Positions 11,191-23,248 of a stretch of DNA of 64,000 bases are shown here, piece after piece. The stretch is from Exophiala sp. HKRS030 (taxonomy: Eukaryota; Ascomycota; Eurotiomycetes; Chaetothyriales; Herpotrichiellaceae). The notes beneath the pieces were generated by a model. The model made no database searches, was not told the origin of the DNA, and worked only from the letters and a program-made list of their open reading frames with translations. Made by a program: the position numbers and the translations under genes. The stretch covers positions 62,001 through 126,000 of the forward strand of contig JAHWDD010000001.1 of NCBI GenBank assembly GCA_023897205.1, written 5' to 3'. Numbering within the stretch: the first letter of the stretch is position 1; every line of letters begins with the position of its first letter.

Positions 11191-12819
11191 ATGGCATCTG
11201 AACACACTGTTGTCAGAAAGTCCCAAGACATTGTTGACACTTCCCCAACGTCCCAGGATGTTGAGAAGACTGCGACCGCCACGACCGCCACGCATACCAC
11301 AAGTGATCCAAATGTGACATCTGTGGTACATCCATCCATCTCCTATCCGTCTCTGCACTCGACACGACTAACTGAGTGTACTGCAGGTTCCTCTTATCCT
11401 TCCTGATGTCTATGATGATCCTCGAGCCTGGTCAGCCCGACGCAAAATCTTCACCGCAGTCCTTGTTTCCTTCAGTCAGCTTATCGCTTTGATGAGTGCG
11501 AGCGTCATATCACCAGCTCTACAGGTCATAGCTCGCGATCTTGACCTAGACACATCCACCACGCAGATTGTTTTCTCAATATACATGCTTGGTCTCGGAC
11601 TGGGGCCATTCCTCATTGCTGCCTGTTCAGAGACCTTCGGCAGGAGGCCGGTCTGGATGTGTTCACATATATTTTATATCTTATGGAACACACTCTGCCC
11701 GGTGGGCAGTTCTCCGGGATTAATGATCGCAGGAAGATTCCTGTCGGGTGTCGGGGCAAGCGTGGGTGTTGCTGTAAGTGTTTCTGTTGGGAGCAGGAGT
11801 CTGTCCAAAGCTAACGCACAAATCAGCTCTCTAGCCCAATTGTAGCGGACATGTATGGCCCCGAAGAACGTGGTCGATCGCTTGCCGTGGCGACGTTCGC
11901 TCCATATTTCGGGCCTGCCATTGGACCTGTAATAGGAGGGGTCATGACCCAGCATACAGGATGGCAGTGGCTGTTTTGGGTACTCTCAATCTTCGATGCA
12001 TTCGTTTTGCTTGTCGCCTTTTTCACGCTGCGCGAGACGTACGAACCAATTCTGAGACGACGACTGCTGAACGACGAGGGAAATCGCGACAAAGGATTTG
12101 TGAGAAAGTGTTTGAAAGCACTAAATCGATTGAAGGGCAATATCGGGAGGCCTGTCTCTCTCCTTTGTCGGCGACCTATAGTACAAGTCTTCTCATTGCT
12201 AATGGGTCTGAGTTTCGGTGTGTATAGCATCACTCTTTCGACATTCGCTGTGCTTTGGATGGATCAATACCGCCAATCGGCCTTCATAAGCAGTCTACAT
12301 TACATCGCTATCGCTGTCGGATGCACGATAGCAACGCAAGGGGGAGGACGGCTGACTGACTTCATCTGGCAGCGGCTCCGAGAAAGGGCAGGTGGAAGTG
12401 TCACTCCAGAATACCGTGTGCCGATGATGGTGCCTGGAGTTTTCCTCATGCCCGTTGGACTTGTTTGGTATGGCTGGTCGGCTGAACGCCACACGCATTG
12501 GATTGTTGTCGATCTGGGCGTTACAATTTTCGTCGTGGGAAGTTTCATGTGGGCGCAGGCCATGATCGCGTATTTGCTTGACGAATTCGTGAAGCATGCA
12601 GCTTCTGCGAATGCGGCATCAAGATGTCTGTCATATCTCTTGGGGTTTATCTTTCCAATCTTCGCGCCTCACTTATATCAGGAGCTGGGCTATGGCTGGG
12701 GAAATACCTTACTCGCACTCCTTGTTGTGATATTGGGTTGGCCTACACCTGTGATTCTGTGGATGTTTGGTTCTCCGCTGAGAGCAATTGGTAGAGATTC
12801 AGAGCACGTCAGCCAGTAA
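11191..12819 (+). CDS. MFS transporter, DHA1 drug/polyamine type
   Basis: Three exons (11191-11325, 11387-11773, 11827-12819) with introns of 61 and 53 nt give 504 residues. After a hydrophilic N-terminus of about 60 residues the protein has the 12-helix MFS layout of the fungal DHA1 proton antiporters: SASVISPALQVIARDL in helix 1, LGLGPFLIAACSETFGRRPVW covering helix 2 and the GxxxDRxGRR-like loop, GRFLSGVGASVGVA in helix 4, then ADMYGPEERGRSLAV and FAPYFGPAIGPVIGG, the antiporter-type helix 5. The second half has a long loop (about 245-285) and six further helices. The family exports small toxicants or polyamines; the substrate is unknown. Its stop overlaps the coding end of the convergent Zn2Cys6 regulator. 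Confidence 0.88.
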
Positions 12820-14362
12820 AGGTTATTTGATAGGTGTAGTGATTGGGTGCTCCCAGAGTGACATCGACCAAACAAGCCGAACCTTTGCCTGATTGTGCGC
12901 GAGCTGAAAGCGAATGGCTCTCGTGATTAGTGGACGCCGGCATGAACCCGCTTCGATACTGGCATACATGTTCCATATAGAAATCACGTTTCCGGCGCTC
13001 GAATTCGATCGCATCACGATTGCAATGACATGCCAGCGATGCCTCCCGTATGCTGTCGTTAGACTTGCTCAAATGGCTGTCGATGCAACAATGCGGGAAG
13101 TTGTACTCATACCAGAACGTTCCTGCTGTCATTCTTGGTTCGACTTCGGCGGCCTGTACGACGTAGTTCTCAACTAAACGCTTCAGGTGTTGTCTTTTAT
13201 CCTCTGTGAGACCTACCGGCCCGTCCATCGTAGTGAGGCAGTACTGCATTTCGCGGAACAGAGCCCGAAACTGTGTATTGAGCTCATCGATAGAAAGCAC
13301 AGCCATGTCCGCTTGTAGTTGACGAATGATTTGAGAGACTGGCACGACAGGATCGTTGGTAAATGAGACGATGTCAGGGTGCAGAACTGAACTGAATGCT
13401 TGAGTAAGCGTGCTCCAGGCTATGCTCATTAGAGAATTCGTTAAAGAATCTGCCCGTTTCCAAATTCCAGAAGAAAACGAGTGCAGTAACCGTCCATACT
13501 CCAAACGTATGGTTTTGAGAGTATGGAACGTCTCCCATTTTTCGGGGGTAATTCTTGTCATAAAGCCAGAGTCATCGATTGTGTATGTAGAGAGTGCCAT
13601 TAAGGTCGGTGCCATCAGACGTATAACGTCAGAAGATTCGGCTTTGCGCGTTCGAGTGACCTCTTGCAGAATTTTCTGACCAGAATTCATGTGCATGGTC
13701 GCAGTACGATAATCCCCATTGCATTGAGCCATTGACGAAAGGAGCCGGCACAGAATCAAGGCCACATCAGTGGATGCCTGGCTGGCCGTGAAGGCACGAA
13801 TAGCCTGGTTACTTCGATGCAATATCAACTCGGTTCGATCAATCCCAGATTTCCTAGATTCATAGGTAGCTGCAACAGCAACCATAGCGTGGTTGATAGC
13901 GGTGTCTAGCCACGCTGCTTGAGGGACTAAAGATCTCCAGAAGTAGCCCCATTGTTGTGTTGTAGTGAGCATAGGGGCGAATTGCAGGAGGAAATACTGG
14001 CAGAAGTTTCGATCCGTTTCAGAAGTCCAAGGACTTGATGGTGCTAAGATAGAGAGAGCGTCCGGCATCGAGCCAGAGTCTGCGCGTACATATCCTGAAC
14101 ATGGCACATAGTGGTGGCTGTTGAATGACGCCTCTGAAGATTCATCAGTCTTCTCGGAATCTGGCGTCAACTTCACGTCCTCTTCTTCAGAGAGAGGAGT
14201 GAACAACCACGCTCGTGGAGGCTCGTAGCCATCACAGGTGAACTTGTCTTTGATGCATCGATTACATCTCGGTTTCGTTTCGTCGCATTTCTTCTTCCTA
14301 ATCTTGCATGTTTTACAGCCAGTCCGTGTCTTCGTATGCCACTTGCGTTGCCGCTGTGTCAT
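12809..14362 (-). CDS. Zn2Cys6 transcription factor
   Basis: A single exon encodes 517 residues. Cys16, 19, 26, 33, 36 and 43 form the fungal binuclear zinc cluster (CX2CX6CX6CX2CX6C) with a basic KIRKKKCDE loop. An acidic Ser-rich linker follows (about 55-95), then a helical regulatory region of the Fungal_trans_2 type, with FFLLQFAPML-like and YFWRSLVPQAAW-like stretches near residues 125-160. The last 11 nt of the coding region overlap the last 11 nt of the MFS gene on the other strand. This tight pairing with a transporter suggests, but does not show, that the regulator controls that transporter. Confidence 0.88.
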   Translation of the reverse strand: MTQRQRKWHTKTRTGCKTCKIRKKKCDETKPRCNRCIKDKFTCDGYEPPRAWLFTPLSEEEDVKLTPDSEKTDESSEASFNSHHYVPCSGYVRADSGSMPDALSILAPSSPWTSETDRNFCQYFLLQFAPMLTTTQQWGYFWRSLVPQAAWLDTAINHAMVAVAATYESRKSGIDRTELILHRSNQAIRAFTASQASTDVALILCRLLSSMAQCNGDYRTATMHMNSGQKILQEVTRTRKAESSDVIRLMAPTLMALSTYTIDDSGFMTRITPEKWETFHTLKTIRLEYGRLLHSFSSGIWKRADSLTNSLMSIAWSTLTQAFSSVLHPDIVSFTNDPVVPVSQIIRQLQADMAVLSIDELNTQFRALFREMQYCLTTMDGPVGLTEDKRQHLKRLVENYVVQAAEVEPRMTAGTFWYEYNFPHCCIDSHLSKSNDSIREASLACHCNRDAIEFERRKRDFYMEHVCQYRSGFMPASTNHESHSLSARAQSGKGSACLVDVTLGAPNHYTYQITFTG

Positions 14363-15300
14363 GGTTACTGAGGCATCTAAACACAGTCAAGTATGAGGTC
14401 CAGTGTGTATGTGTTTTGATCAGATAAGATGATTGTGAAGTCTTGTGTAGGCGAAGGGACGGGGATACATCGGGAAGTGATGGGGGGATTAATTAAATAG
14501 TGATGCCTAGAGGAAAATGTTCCAGGGTCTCGCCAGCTTCGCTACTGTACAAGTGCAACCTCGAGTGCCGATGTCGGCATTATATGCCTAAACGTCCGTT
14601 AGGCACGTCGTCCACTACAAAGTAAGCAGAATGACCTCGAAGCTGTTGCCACAAACACGACACTGAATACTACTGAATCATACCTCATCGCAAAACACTT
14701 GTATTATATCGTACTTCAAGCATCAAGCGTCTTCATTCCTGATCCAACTCGTGCCAGTAAACACCACGCACAACGTGCATCGCTAGAAGAAATATCTGCT
14801 GTTTACTCGAGAAAACTGCGCATCCAAGAAAACTCTTCCAAAACACACGCATCTAGCAACAGTAGACAGAGAAGAGAAATAGCTTCATCTTGCACAGAAA
14901 TGACCAGGTCGAGACTGCATTGGTCATAGTAACATCTCCAAACAAATGTAGTATGCAAGGACCTCCCTCCCTCCCTCAGACTGGGTATCATTGATATCCA
15001 TAAACCAGCCAGGCCGCCGTCATGCTCGAAAGAGCTTTTCCCCAGTCACAGCCAAACAAGGCTGACTCGAGTCGATTAAGAATAGAAATTAGTAAAAGGA
15101 AACTCTCGCCAGAATTCAGAAAGCACCCGCTCATCGCAAATCTGACGACCACCGTGTGACCTTGATCCATCATCTCGTCGTGTAGGTCATCGAAAATCGT
15201 TCGCACTCGTCCATTCGACACGTTCGTCATAATGTGGTTCGAACAGTAGCCGGTAACACAGTACCGGTGTTTGTCGGAGACATCAAAATGTCGCCATCAA
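14363..15300. other. Intergenic, upstream of the Zn2Cys6 gene
   Basis: It should hold the promoter of the minus-strand Zn2Cys6 gene and the 3' end of the RFX gene. A short CTCC repeat occurs at about 14962-14978. No coding signal is recognised. Confidence 0.5.
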
Positions 15301-18149
15301 TTACACTATAACTCCCAGACCAACAGGCGGATCAGCAGGATCGCTGCTGAGAAGCCAGTCTCTCTTGTTGAATTTTCTTGCCTCTTTCTCGGCTTCGACA
15401 TCAATGTCCAGTCCAAGATCGATCCCGCTATCGTCAAGAGCATTGTTGCCATGTTGTCGTTTTACTGGACTGCTGAGACCCGTATGGAAGCTAGGCAGAT
15501 CTAAAGGGCCACCTTGTCGCAACTCATCAAGATCCGCATCTGTCGCGTCGTCATCGACATCCTGAGGGGGCTGCTCAACTGATTGAACCGGTAGTAGAGC
15601 TGGAGGAGTTGGTGGCATCTGCGCAAACTTCTTCATGGCACGCGAGGCATTCTCAGAGCCTGCCTTCGCTTCCCCATCAGCAGCATCTTCACTCCTCTTT
15701 CTCTTGGTGCCGCGAGACAAAGTTGAGTGAGAATCGATTTCCTTGCTCTTTTCTCTTTCCCTCGCATCTGCAAGCTTCTGGCTCTCTTCGTCGAGAAGCA
15801 GCCCTTCCATTTGAGTCATCCAGCCAAGCATTTGTGTCGCAAAGGATTCCACAAACCACCATGACTGGTAACTGTGCGCGCCGTTTTGTCCCATTTGCAT
15901 CATAAGACTACTCCACAGTCTAGAATGCCAGTCAACCATACATTGTGGGTGGTGTCCGTCGAAGAGTTGTGGCAACCGCTCCAACCAGCTGATCCATCTC
16001 TCCAGTAGAGGTGTCGGTTCTCCGTCAGTCTCGGAGGCTAGAATTCCGAAGCCAAAATCCGATACATCATTGAGAAAATTCACATATGCACTCGTTGGAT
16101 CATCCTCCGCTGCCCGGGTAAGTTCACCATCAAGAGGTGATATTAATGGTCTCATATCGTGTTTCAAGATATCTTGCATCCTGTCGAAGCTCTCAGGAGG
16201 TGGCATACTCTCTTCAAGCAGCCGCTCTGGATCCACCATGGCCATCAGATCGAGCCACATCTGCGTGCGTTGCTGGGGATCTTCAAGCATGCGACTTAAT
16301 TGTAGGGTAGCCGCGTTCGCACCCTTGAGCTTTTTCAACAGATTGGCAAATCTTGCCGCTGGAACAGTCTTTGCCACGACAACATGGACTGGACACTTTT
16401 CTTCAAACGCTGAGATCAGATGGGTGACAAGCTTGGAGCCTATACGATCGAACACGTTCCACACGACGTCCGGCACATTTTGAACTGCCAAAGGCGCAAT
16501 GAAGCGTACAATTTGTTTGTACATGCGCATGTCGCATTCTTGAATCCAAGGTGCCAGGCATTCCATCGAGAAGAGTTTGGACACAGGCACAGTCATCTTG
16601 CCATTGAAAGCTGAGTGATGATTGAAAAATGGCTTTTCTTTGCACTTTCTAAATGCGTCAATGACATCGATACAATATGATCGGTAGAGGTGGAACAAGG
16701 CCTTTGCTATGGATGCATCGTAGGTTGTCCCTTCTAGGTAAGGATGAATATCAGGGAATTCGATGGGTGGCTCTTGAGCTGTGGTTGATATTTGAGAAAG
16801 CGAGTTCAGTGTTGGCATACCCAGGTACGTCGCCATACTAGCAGGTAGATTTGGGCGGACAGATGGCAAGACAGCGACAAGATTTGCAGGCATCATCTTG
16901 ATCGGTAGTCGTATGGTCGGTGTGTTGATATGTTTGCAGTCCAGTTTTTGAGTATGCGGCTTCTCAGTCGCAGAGAGGTCGTCTTTAGCAACAACGACAT
17001 CATCTGGACGGGATATGAAGGAAACATTTGGGGCCGGGAATTCGGCGGTCTCCATAGCCGCTCGAGATGCAGGACGGTCTAGAGGTGGAGTGATATGGCT
17101 TTTGAAGGTTCTGGTCACGTCGACATGAGAACCCTGTCGTTCATGGCGAATTCCGGTTGCCGTGCTCGGTCTCTCGAGTGTTGAGCCAAAAGGTCGCTCG
17201 TCGTCATCAACAACCAACGAAAGGTCAACATAATGATATTTGGATTCACCACGTACTCCTAATCTCCTCGTTTGTACGTTGGGAAAAATGATACGAACGA
17301 GTTTACCAAAGGATGCGGGATTCAGCGTTGGTACTCGCTCATTACCGCAACGTTCGGTATATCGCGTAAATACACGGTCCCGACGAACCGAATTGGAGGA
17401 CCGCTGGCAATTTTCTTGGAGCCTACGCGTGTCAGCGATGATTGATCCTGGGCAGCATTAACATACCATAACATAGCAAAGACTTGCTTTGCCTTTTCAG
17501 ACTTGCCCCCAGAGCCCTCGTTCTTCTGAACCTCGGCGGCTACTTCTTTGAGGCTCTTTCCCTGGTACTGTGCAAGCAATCGTCGTAGTTCTTGATCGTT
17601 AGCAACACTCGAAGCAGTGCCCTTTCTTCGCTTGGCTCCACCATTTTCTGCGTTTGAATCTTCCGGCGCTGGTGAGCCTTCAAACTGTTCCGAATGATGT
17701 CGCATGTGATGCATATGTTGCGGAGGTACAGCATAGGGAGGATGAGGATATTGCATAGGGAACGGTTGCATTTCTTGGAATGCTTGTTGCGAGATGGGTC
17801 GCATCTCGTGTGGCGGAATGCCCTCTATCGTGTTGGGTCGATACTGCGCGGCCATGTTTTGTTGATAATGCATGAGCATTTCCTCCGGGTTGTGAGGGTA
17901 CATTGCAGTCGCCAATGGGTGGCCATGCTGCACCATGAAGCCGTTGTGGTCCAACGGCATTGTCGAGTCGTCTTGTCGCGGCGCAGGTTGAAAAGCGCTT
18001 CCAACACCAACAGACTGCAAACTGGCTGTCGAGCCTCGAGATTTAGGACGACGATGTTTTTCTTTATTTGAGGTTGTATTGTTTGTATGGGTAGGACCTT
18101 GCGGTTCTGGAGCTTGTTCCTCCATATTGTGGATTGGGGACTGCGCCAT
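15301..18149 (-). CDS. RFX-family transcription factor (RFX1/CPCR1-like)
   Basis: Two exons, 17467-18149 and 15301-17422, join across a 44-nt GT-AG intron (17423-17466) and give 934 residues. The intron cuts the DNA-binding winged helix, and correct splicing restores it: QVFAMLWLQENC, then SVRRDRVYARYTERCGNE, TLNPASFGKLVRIIFPNV and TRRLGVRGESKYHYVDLSLV, about residues 215-297. The N-terminus is His/Pro/Met/Gln-rich; the C-terminus has a basic nuclear-localisation-like GTKRKRSED and acidic stretches. By family, fungal RFX proteins act in DNA-damage-responsive repression (yeast Crt1) or in development and secondary metabolism (CPCR1). The target here is unknown. The start is the first ATG in frame. 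Confidence 0.92.
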
Positions 18150-19186
18150 GAGAACTGTGCGTCGAATTAGCCCGGCTGTCAACAAACAACCTCATCAAAC
18201 TGAACTCAGTCCAAGCGCTTCAATTTTGCGGAAATGAGTACCTTTCGTTTGAATAATACGGTAGATCTATACCCGATGATTCTCAGGCTTGACTTGAGGG
18301 TAATCACCAAGGGCCATTCGGAGGTAGAGTATGTAGGGGAGTGGAGTGTTGATCGTGACGGTGGTAGTAAACGTGTCGCAGAATACTTGAATACTTTAGA
18401 ACGAAGAACACCGAGTTCAAAGCAATGATAACAGTACCTTGGATCGGTGTCCACTTCCACATATGCGGTGCAAAAGCGATCTCTGGTCTGTCGACGCGAA
18501 GGCCGTGTTGACTAACAAGTCGAGGATGTTTTCGTGCGAGTTGATGGGCCAACGCCGCTAATCCGCTTTGGGCCCCGCGGTTCACAACTTTGCTGGGCCG
18601 TGAGTACGAGGTATGTGCTACTAAGGATGAATGTATGTACTGGTAGAAATGAGCCATTTAGATCAGGCCATTCTCCGTATTGGTTCACGTTATATTCGGA
18701 TATTTCCTTACGTAGAGGTGTTTCGGTTATAGACCCGATCTCTCTACTCGGTCTGATAGACAGGATAACCTGCGATGACAGTACGGGACGAGGCTTCATA
18801 CTCGTGTCCGCTGTGATTTGACAGGGCCTTATTAAAGTCAGCATGCTGCTTTTAGCTGATGATGAAGACGTCACTTGAATCCGACTAGCCTGATGAGCTG
18901 CATCAACTGGAAAACTGGGTGGGTGAAAAGGCTGCAGTCAGGAGCTGCCTGCAGGTGACAACAGCAGCGGCACCACCCACTGCTAGACGCACACGCACTC
19001 GCACATCATCACCGCTCAATCCAAGAAACGACGTCAGCTCCTTCCTCTATCCTTAAGGACACTCCCAACTTTCCCCATCGCACATTTGCTTCCCCATTAA
19101 CCATCCGTCCTTTATTCAGCTTCCATCATCCTTCTCATCGTCCAATCCTCTATTGTATCCGGATTAACATCGCCCCCATCGCCAAA
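18150..19186. other. Divergent promoter region between the RFX gene and YOP1
   Basis: About 1 kb with no recognisable protein. The last 250 nt before YOP1 are C/T-rich with CACCCA and CACAC runs, typical of a fungal housekeeping leader. Confidence 0.5.
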
Positions 19187-19798
19187 ATGTCGTTCCAAGA
19201 TAAGACCCAGCACCAAATCTCCCAGCTCGACAAGGAGCTTTCCAAGTATCCTGTCCTCAACAACTTTGAGAAACAAACCAATGTTCCCAAGGTCTACGCT
19301 TTCCTCGGACTCGTCGGTCTCTACTTCTTCCTTGTCTTCTTCAACATTGGAGGCGAGTTCCTAGTCAATTTCGCCGGTTTCGTTATTCCGGGATACTACT
19401 CTCTTGAGGCACTGTTCAGTGCAAGCAAGGTTGATGATACTCAATGGTTGACGGTATGTACACGCAGTCTAGCAATTCACCTGGACAATGCTGATGATTC
19501 TTCAAGTACTGGGTTGTTTATGCCTTCCTTACCGTCTTTGAGAGCCTGATCAATGCTGTCTACTGGTTCCGTAAGTTTTTGAAGATCCCAGCGAAGAGAA
19601 GATCACTGACATATCTTAGCATTCTACTACGTCTTCAAATTCGTTCTGATCCTGTGGATGGCTCTGCCAGTCACTAATGGTGCCCAAATCGTCTTCCGAT
19701 CCTTTATCCAACCTGTCTTCTCTCGATTCTTCAGCCAGAGCGGTAGCGCCGCTGCAGATGTTCGAGGCAAGGCCGATGCTGCTTTCAAAGGCCAGTAA
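19187..19798 (+). CDS. YOP1: YOP1/REEP-type ER-shaping membrane protein
   Basis: Three exons (19187-19453, 19507-19570, 19620-19798) with introns of 53 and 49 nt give 169 residues, the usual YOP1 length. The protein belongs to the TB2/DP1/HVA22 family: KYPVLNNFEKQTNVPKVY at the N-terminus, two long hydrophobic hairpins (about 35-75 and 85-130) that wedge into the cytosolic leaflet, and the signature DDTQWLTYWVVYAFL and YWFPFYYVFKFVL, both rebuilt across the introns. It bends ER tubules together with reticulons. It converges on ATG101 411 bp downstream. Confidence 0.96.
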
Positions 19799-20209
19799 AC
19801 GGTTCAAAGAATCATACAAGGACTATCTGCAAGAAATGAAAGATATCGCTGCCGCATGATGCGATACAAAGTCGGGGATCGGTTGCGGTTGGAGACTGTC
19901 GAATGTTCGTCATTGACATCCCTATGAAGAAACGAAAAAGATGCTTACTCATTATGAGCGATAAGCATGTGCGGTGTAAGCTGTTTGGGGCTGGAGATTC
20001 CCTGGGGACGAAATGAGTTTGCTGTATTTGCACAAATAGACGTTATCGATGTTGCACCTTGATGACTACGGTGGTTGCAACGCAATGAGATTGTGGCACC
20101 CCCAAGTAGACATGAATGATAATTGATTTTGTTTACGAGTCTTTAATAGTATCTGTTGTATTTACTGGAGTATCATTCCATACACATCGCTGGAAGGCTA
20201 GGCCGTGCT
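19799..20209. other. Convergent 3' region between YOP1 and ATG101
   Basis: Non-coding; it holds the 3' ends of both genes. No further structure seen. Confidence 0.55.
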
Positions 20210-21010
20210 TCAGTTCCAACCCCCAAAGCCTCGTTCTGCACTTTCTTGTTGCTTTGGATTTACAAAAATTCTGTAGGGAAACGGATTCTGATCGCTCGTG
20301 GTGATGGGAGGTATATGATCTTTATCCCGATTGACGATTGCGACGATCTTCAACGCTGTCTTCTGCAACGACGATTCCATTGCGCGGCGGACCTTGATAC
20401 GATCTGTTTTGATCAGTGGAAAGCCCATCTGCAAGACAATGCCCAGATTCTACTCACCGGCCTCGCTACGTGGTCTGGCTACCACCACCTGTACACACCA
20501 TTCCTCCCAACATACTTCTTCTTCGGTTTGACCGCCACCACCACCTAACCGGCCAAGCCAGCCTGTAGTTATGCCAGTCTTCCGCCTCTTTCTGTCAAAG
20601 AAGCGCACAACAATCTCTCCACGGGAGCCACCGGCAGCTGCTCCTGCTGCAGACTGGGGTGTGAGTTGCGAAACTAGTAAGGCGGTATGAGAGTCGATCG
20701 CCGCCGAAATCTCGGGTGGATCGAGGATTGAGGGAAGCGGAATGGGTAGTGACTGGACTGAATGTGACGAGGAGTGTGAAGATGACGCTGTAGGTGTGTA
20801 GAGTGCTGGACGCACAGGAGGAAAGTATCGGTGGAAGAAGATCGTATGCAATACTCCTATATCCAAGGGATAAGTCAGTACTCATTTCAACGTCCTGTTT
20901 CTCGTCGTATGGTGACGCTAGACGCCAGGGCTCGTACCTTTCACAATGTCCTTTACATAGGTCTGGTCTGCGAAAACCTCGATTATATATTCGTGATGAT
21001 GCAGATCCAT
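20210..21010 (-). CDS. ATG101: Autophagy-related protein 101 (HORMA fold, Atg1 complex)
   Basis: Three exons (20938-21010, 20458-20856, 20210-20403) with introns of 81 and 54 nt give 221 residues. The spliced protein reads YVKDIVKGVLHTIFFHRYFP, then EIVVRFFDRKRRKTG, EEEVCWEEWCVQVVVARPRS, RIKVRRAMESSLQKTALKIV and NRDKDHIPPITTSDQNPFPY, a continuous match to the ATG101 family. ATG101 is a HORMA-domain partner of Atg13 that stabilises the autophagy initiation complex in fungi lacking the Saccharomyces-type Atg29/Atg31. A Gly-rich insert (GGGGG) follows GWLGRL in the middle, around the region that carries the WF finger in other members. The start is 580 bp from divergent PEX3. Confidence 0.95.
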
Positions 21011-21590
21011 TGTCGGTACCTTTCTCGACAGTCCAAGGGGTTTACAGTGTATAGCGGGGGAAGTTCAGAGGGGGAAACAGGGGAGCGGACTGGCAGCCAG
21101 CACGGTGGCGCCTGGTGTGAAGGAGTAGATCAAGACATGGTTATAATACTCATTGATCAATGGTGCCTTAGGCAATGGAAAGAGTCGTGTTGGTGAGTTG
21201 TAAGTCTCAGGCAATCAAGCCAGATGAATCACAGACATCTTGGGACTTTGTCCGTATGATCGAGGGGCACAGGGCAATGACTCTCGGCATGTTATTTCGC
21301 CGGTTCCAGAGACCTTCAAGCCCCAAGTCCCCGGTGGCCACAAGACCGGATCGTGTTCCTCTCTACACGTCGACTACAGACAGCCTCGGCACTCACTAGC
21401 CACATCCCATATTCAACCCGGGACTTTGAATTGTGATCAATGGCCCAGGTCAATCAATCGCTTTCTTTGGCCATACTCCTCACTACTAGGTTTCTCTTTT
21501 CTTAGATCCTCAGAACACCACCTGCGGTCATGTCCTTGCTCGCAATCATTTCGTATCCAAGATAAAGGTGCCTCATACCCGTCCATCACG
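21011..21590. promoter_or_regulatory. Shared divergent promoter of ATG101 and PEX3
   Basis: 580 bp separate the two start codons. No other gene fits in this interval. Specific factor sites cannot be assigned by eye. Confidence 0.5.
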
Positions 21591-23248
21591 ATGATATCAG
21601 CCACGCGTCGCTGGATCAGGCGAAACCGGAACGGCATCGCAATTGGTGCAGGGCTCGTTGGCGCAACATATCTAGCTGGACAATATGTGTTGGGAAAGAT
21701 ACGGGAGGCGCGAGAGCGTATGCAGATGGACAGGATAGCAAAAGAGAAGTTCGGCACTCCAGTCCAGTATAGAGGATCCCGCTGACAGCCCATTGCAGCA
21801 TTCAACGACGATTCGAGCAGAACCAGACAGACTGTACTATAACTGTCCTCGCGCTCCTGCCTACATTGACCGAGAATGTCCTCGAAGAACTGCCTGTCGA
21901 GCAGTTAACTCATGAGTTACAGCAAAAGAAAGCCGAAAGGCTGGCACGTGCTTCGGGCGAAGGAAGGTCAGAAGCTTCAAGCATGCAAAGTGGTGATACT
22001 GTCAGCATGTCGAGCTTTCAAACCGGTAGTTTCATGCACACCAGCCAGATGCAAGGAGAGAGTACCACACTAGGACCTCGAAGGACAAAAGCACAGCTTT
22101 GGAACGAGCTGAAGATCACATCAATCACCAGAGCGTTCACGCTGATATACAGCCTGTCGCTCCTGGTGGTGTTGACAAGAATACAACTGAATCTTCTCGG
22201 CAGGCTCAACTACTTGTTATCAGTAATTTCCCTTGCGCAGCCTCCGCCGCCGGGAAGCGCGAATTCGATCTCACTAGAGGATCACGATGATGGAGGCGCA
22301 GGTTCCGGGTTGGGAAACGACTTCGAGACAAACAGGAGATATTTGACCTTCTCATGGTACCTCCTTCACAGAGGCTACGCACAAATTATGGCAAAGGTCA
22401 GGACAGCAGTTGAGGAGGTGTTTGGAAACATCTCGCCAAACGAAGGGGTTTCAGCAACGCGACTCAGCGATTTGGTACTTGCGGTGAGGCGGAAAGTAGA
22501 GGGAAGTTCAGAACAAGAAAGATATGCTACAAGGTGGCTCCCATACATGCTGCCGCCTCGCGAGGAGGAGGAAGCGGTGTTGATTGAGTCAGGAGTGATC
22601 ACACCCACTCCTTCGTCTCCCAACCAAACCCATGACGAGAGACAACTTGGGGAAGACAGCTCTTCTGGCCATATTGACACCTCGTCAGGACCTCTGCGTC
22701 AACTTCTTGACGAAACGGCTGATCTCATTGACTCTCCCATATTCACGAGGATTCACACCCTGCTTTTGGGGTCAATGTTCTCAAATTTGGTGGACGCCCA
22801 TGTCATCGCACAGGCTTTCCCTCAACAATCACTTCACTCGCCCTCGACGTCGCTATCTGGCACACAACAACCTCGAATTCAAGAGCTAGATTCCGCAGTG
22901 ACCGTCGTGCCCGGGGAACCGAGGGTGAAACTCGCAAGTCTGTTGGCCATCATCACCCGCCAGGCTCACGCCATTGGCAACGGCAACAACCCGCCCAACG
23001 AATACATCTCGACAGCAGAGGCGGAAGTGAAAGAACTGGAAGCTTTTGCCGCCTTGATCTACGCCAGCAACCTAGATCAAAGTCTTGAAGAGAGGCAGTC
23101 GGCAGCCTCCTCTTCGGACGAAGGCATCAAAGTGTCGGCTGGAACGGGTGTCAGTGAGGTCGGCGCGGAGCATGTGGACGAGATGATTGAGAGCAAGCTT
23201 GAAAGCGCGTGGACGAAGGTTACCGGAACAACCTTCCAATCAAGGTGA
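21591..23248 (+). CDS. PEX3: Peroxisomal biogenesis factor 3
   Basis: Two exons (21591-21748, 21799-23248) give 535 residues. The N-terminus has the PEX3 pattern, a basic stretch RRWIRRNRNG followed by a hydrophobic anchor (about 14-35). Splicing 21749-21798 restores DRIAKEN-IQRRFEQNQTDCT and TVLALLPTLTENVLEELPVE, which are PEX3 hallmarks. The donor is GTTCGG, a weak site, but no other junction restores the family sequence; GCTGAC before the acceptor fits a branch point. PEX3 anchors in the peroxisome or ER membrane and recruits PEX19 to insert peroxisomal membrane proteins. A Ser/Gln-rich insert (about 75-115) and an acidic disordered segment lie between conserved parts. Confidence 0.94.
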
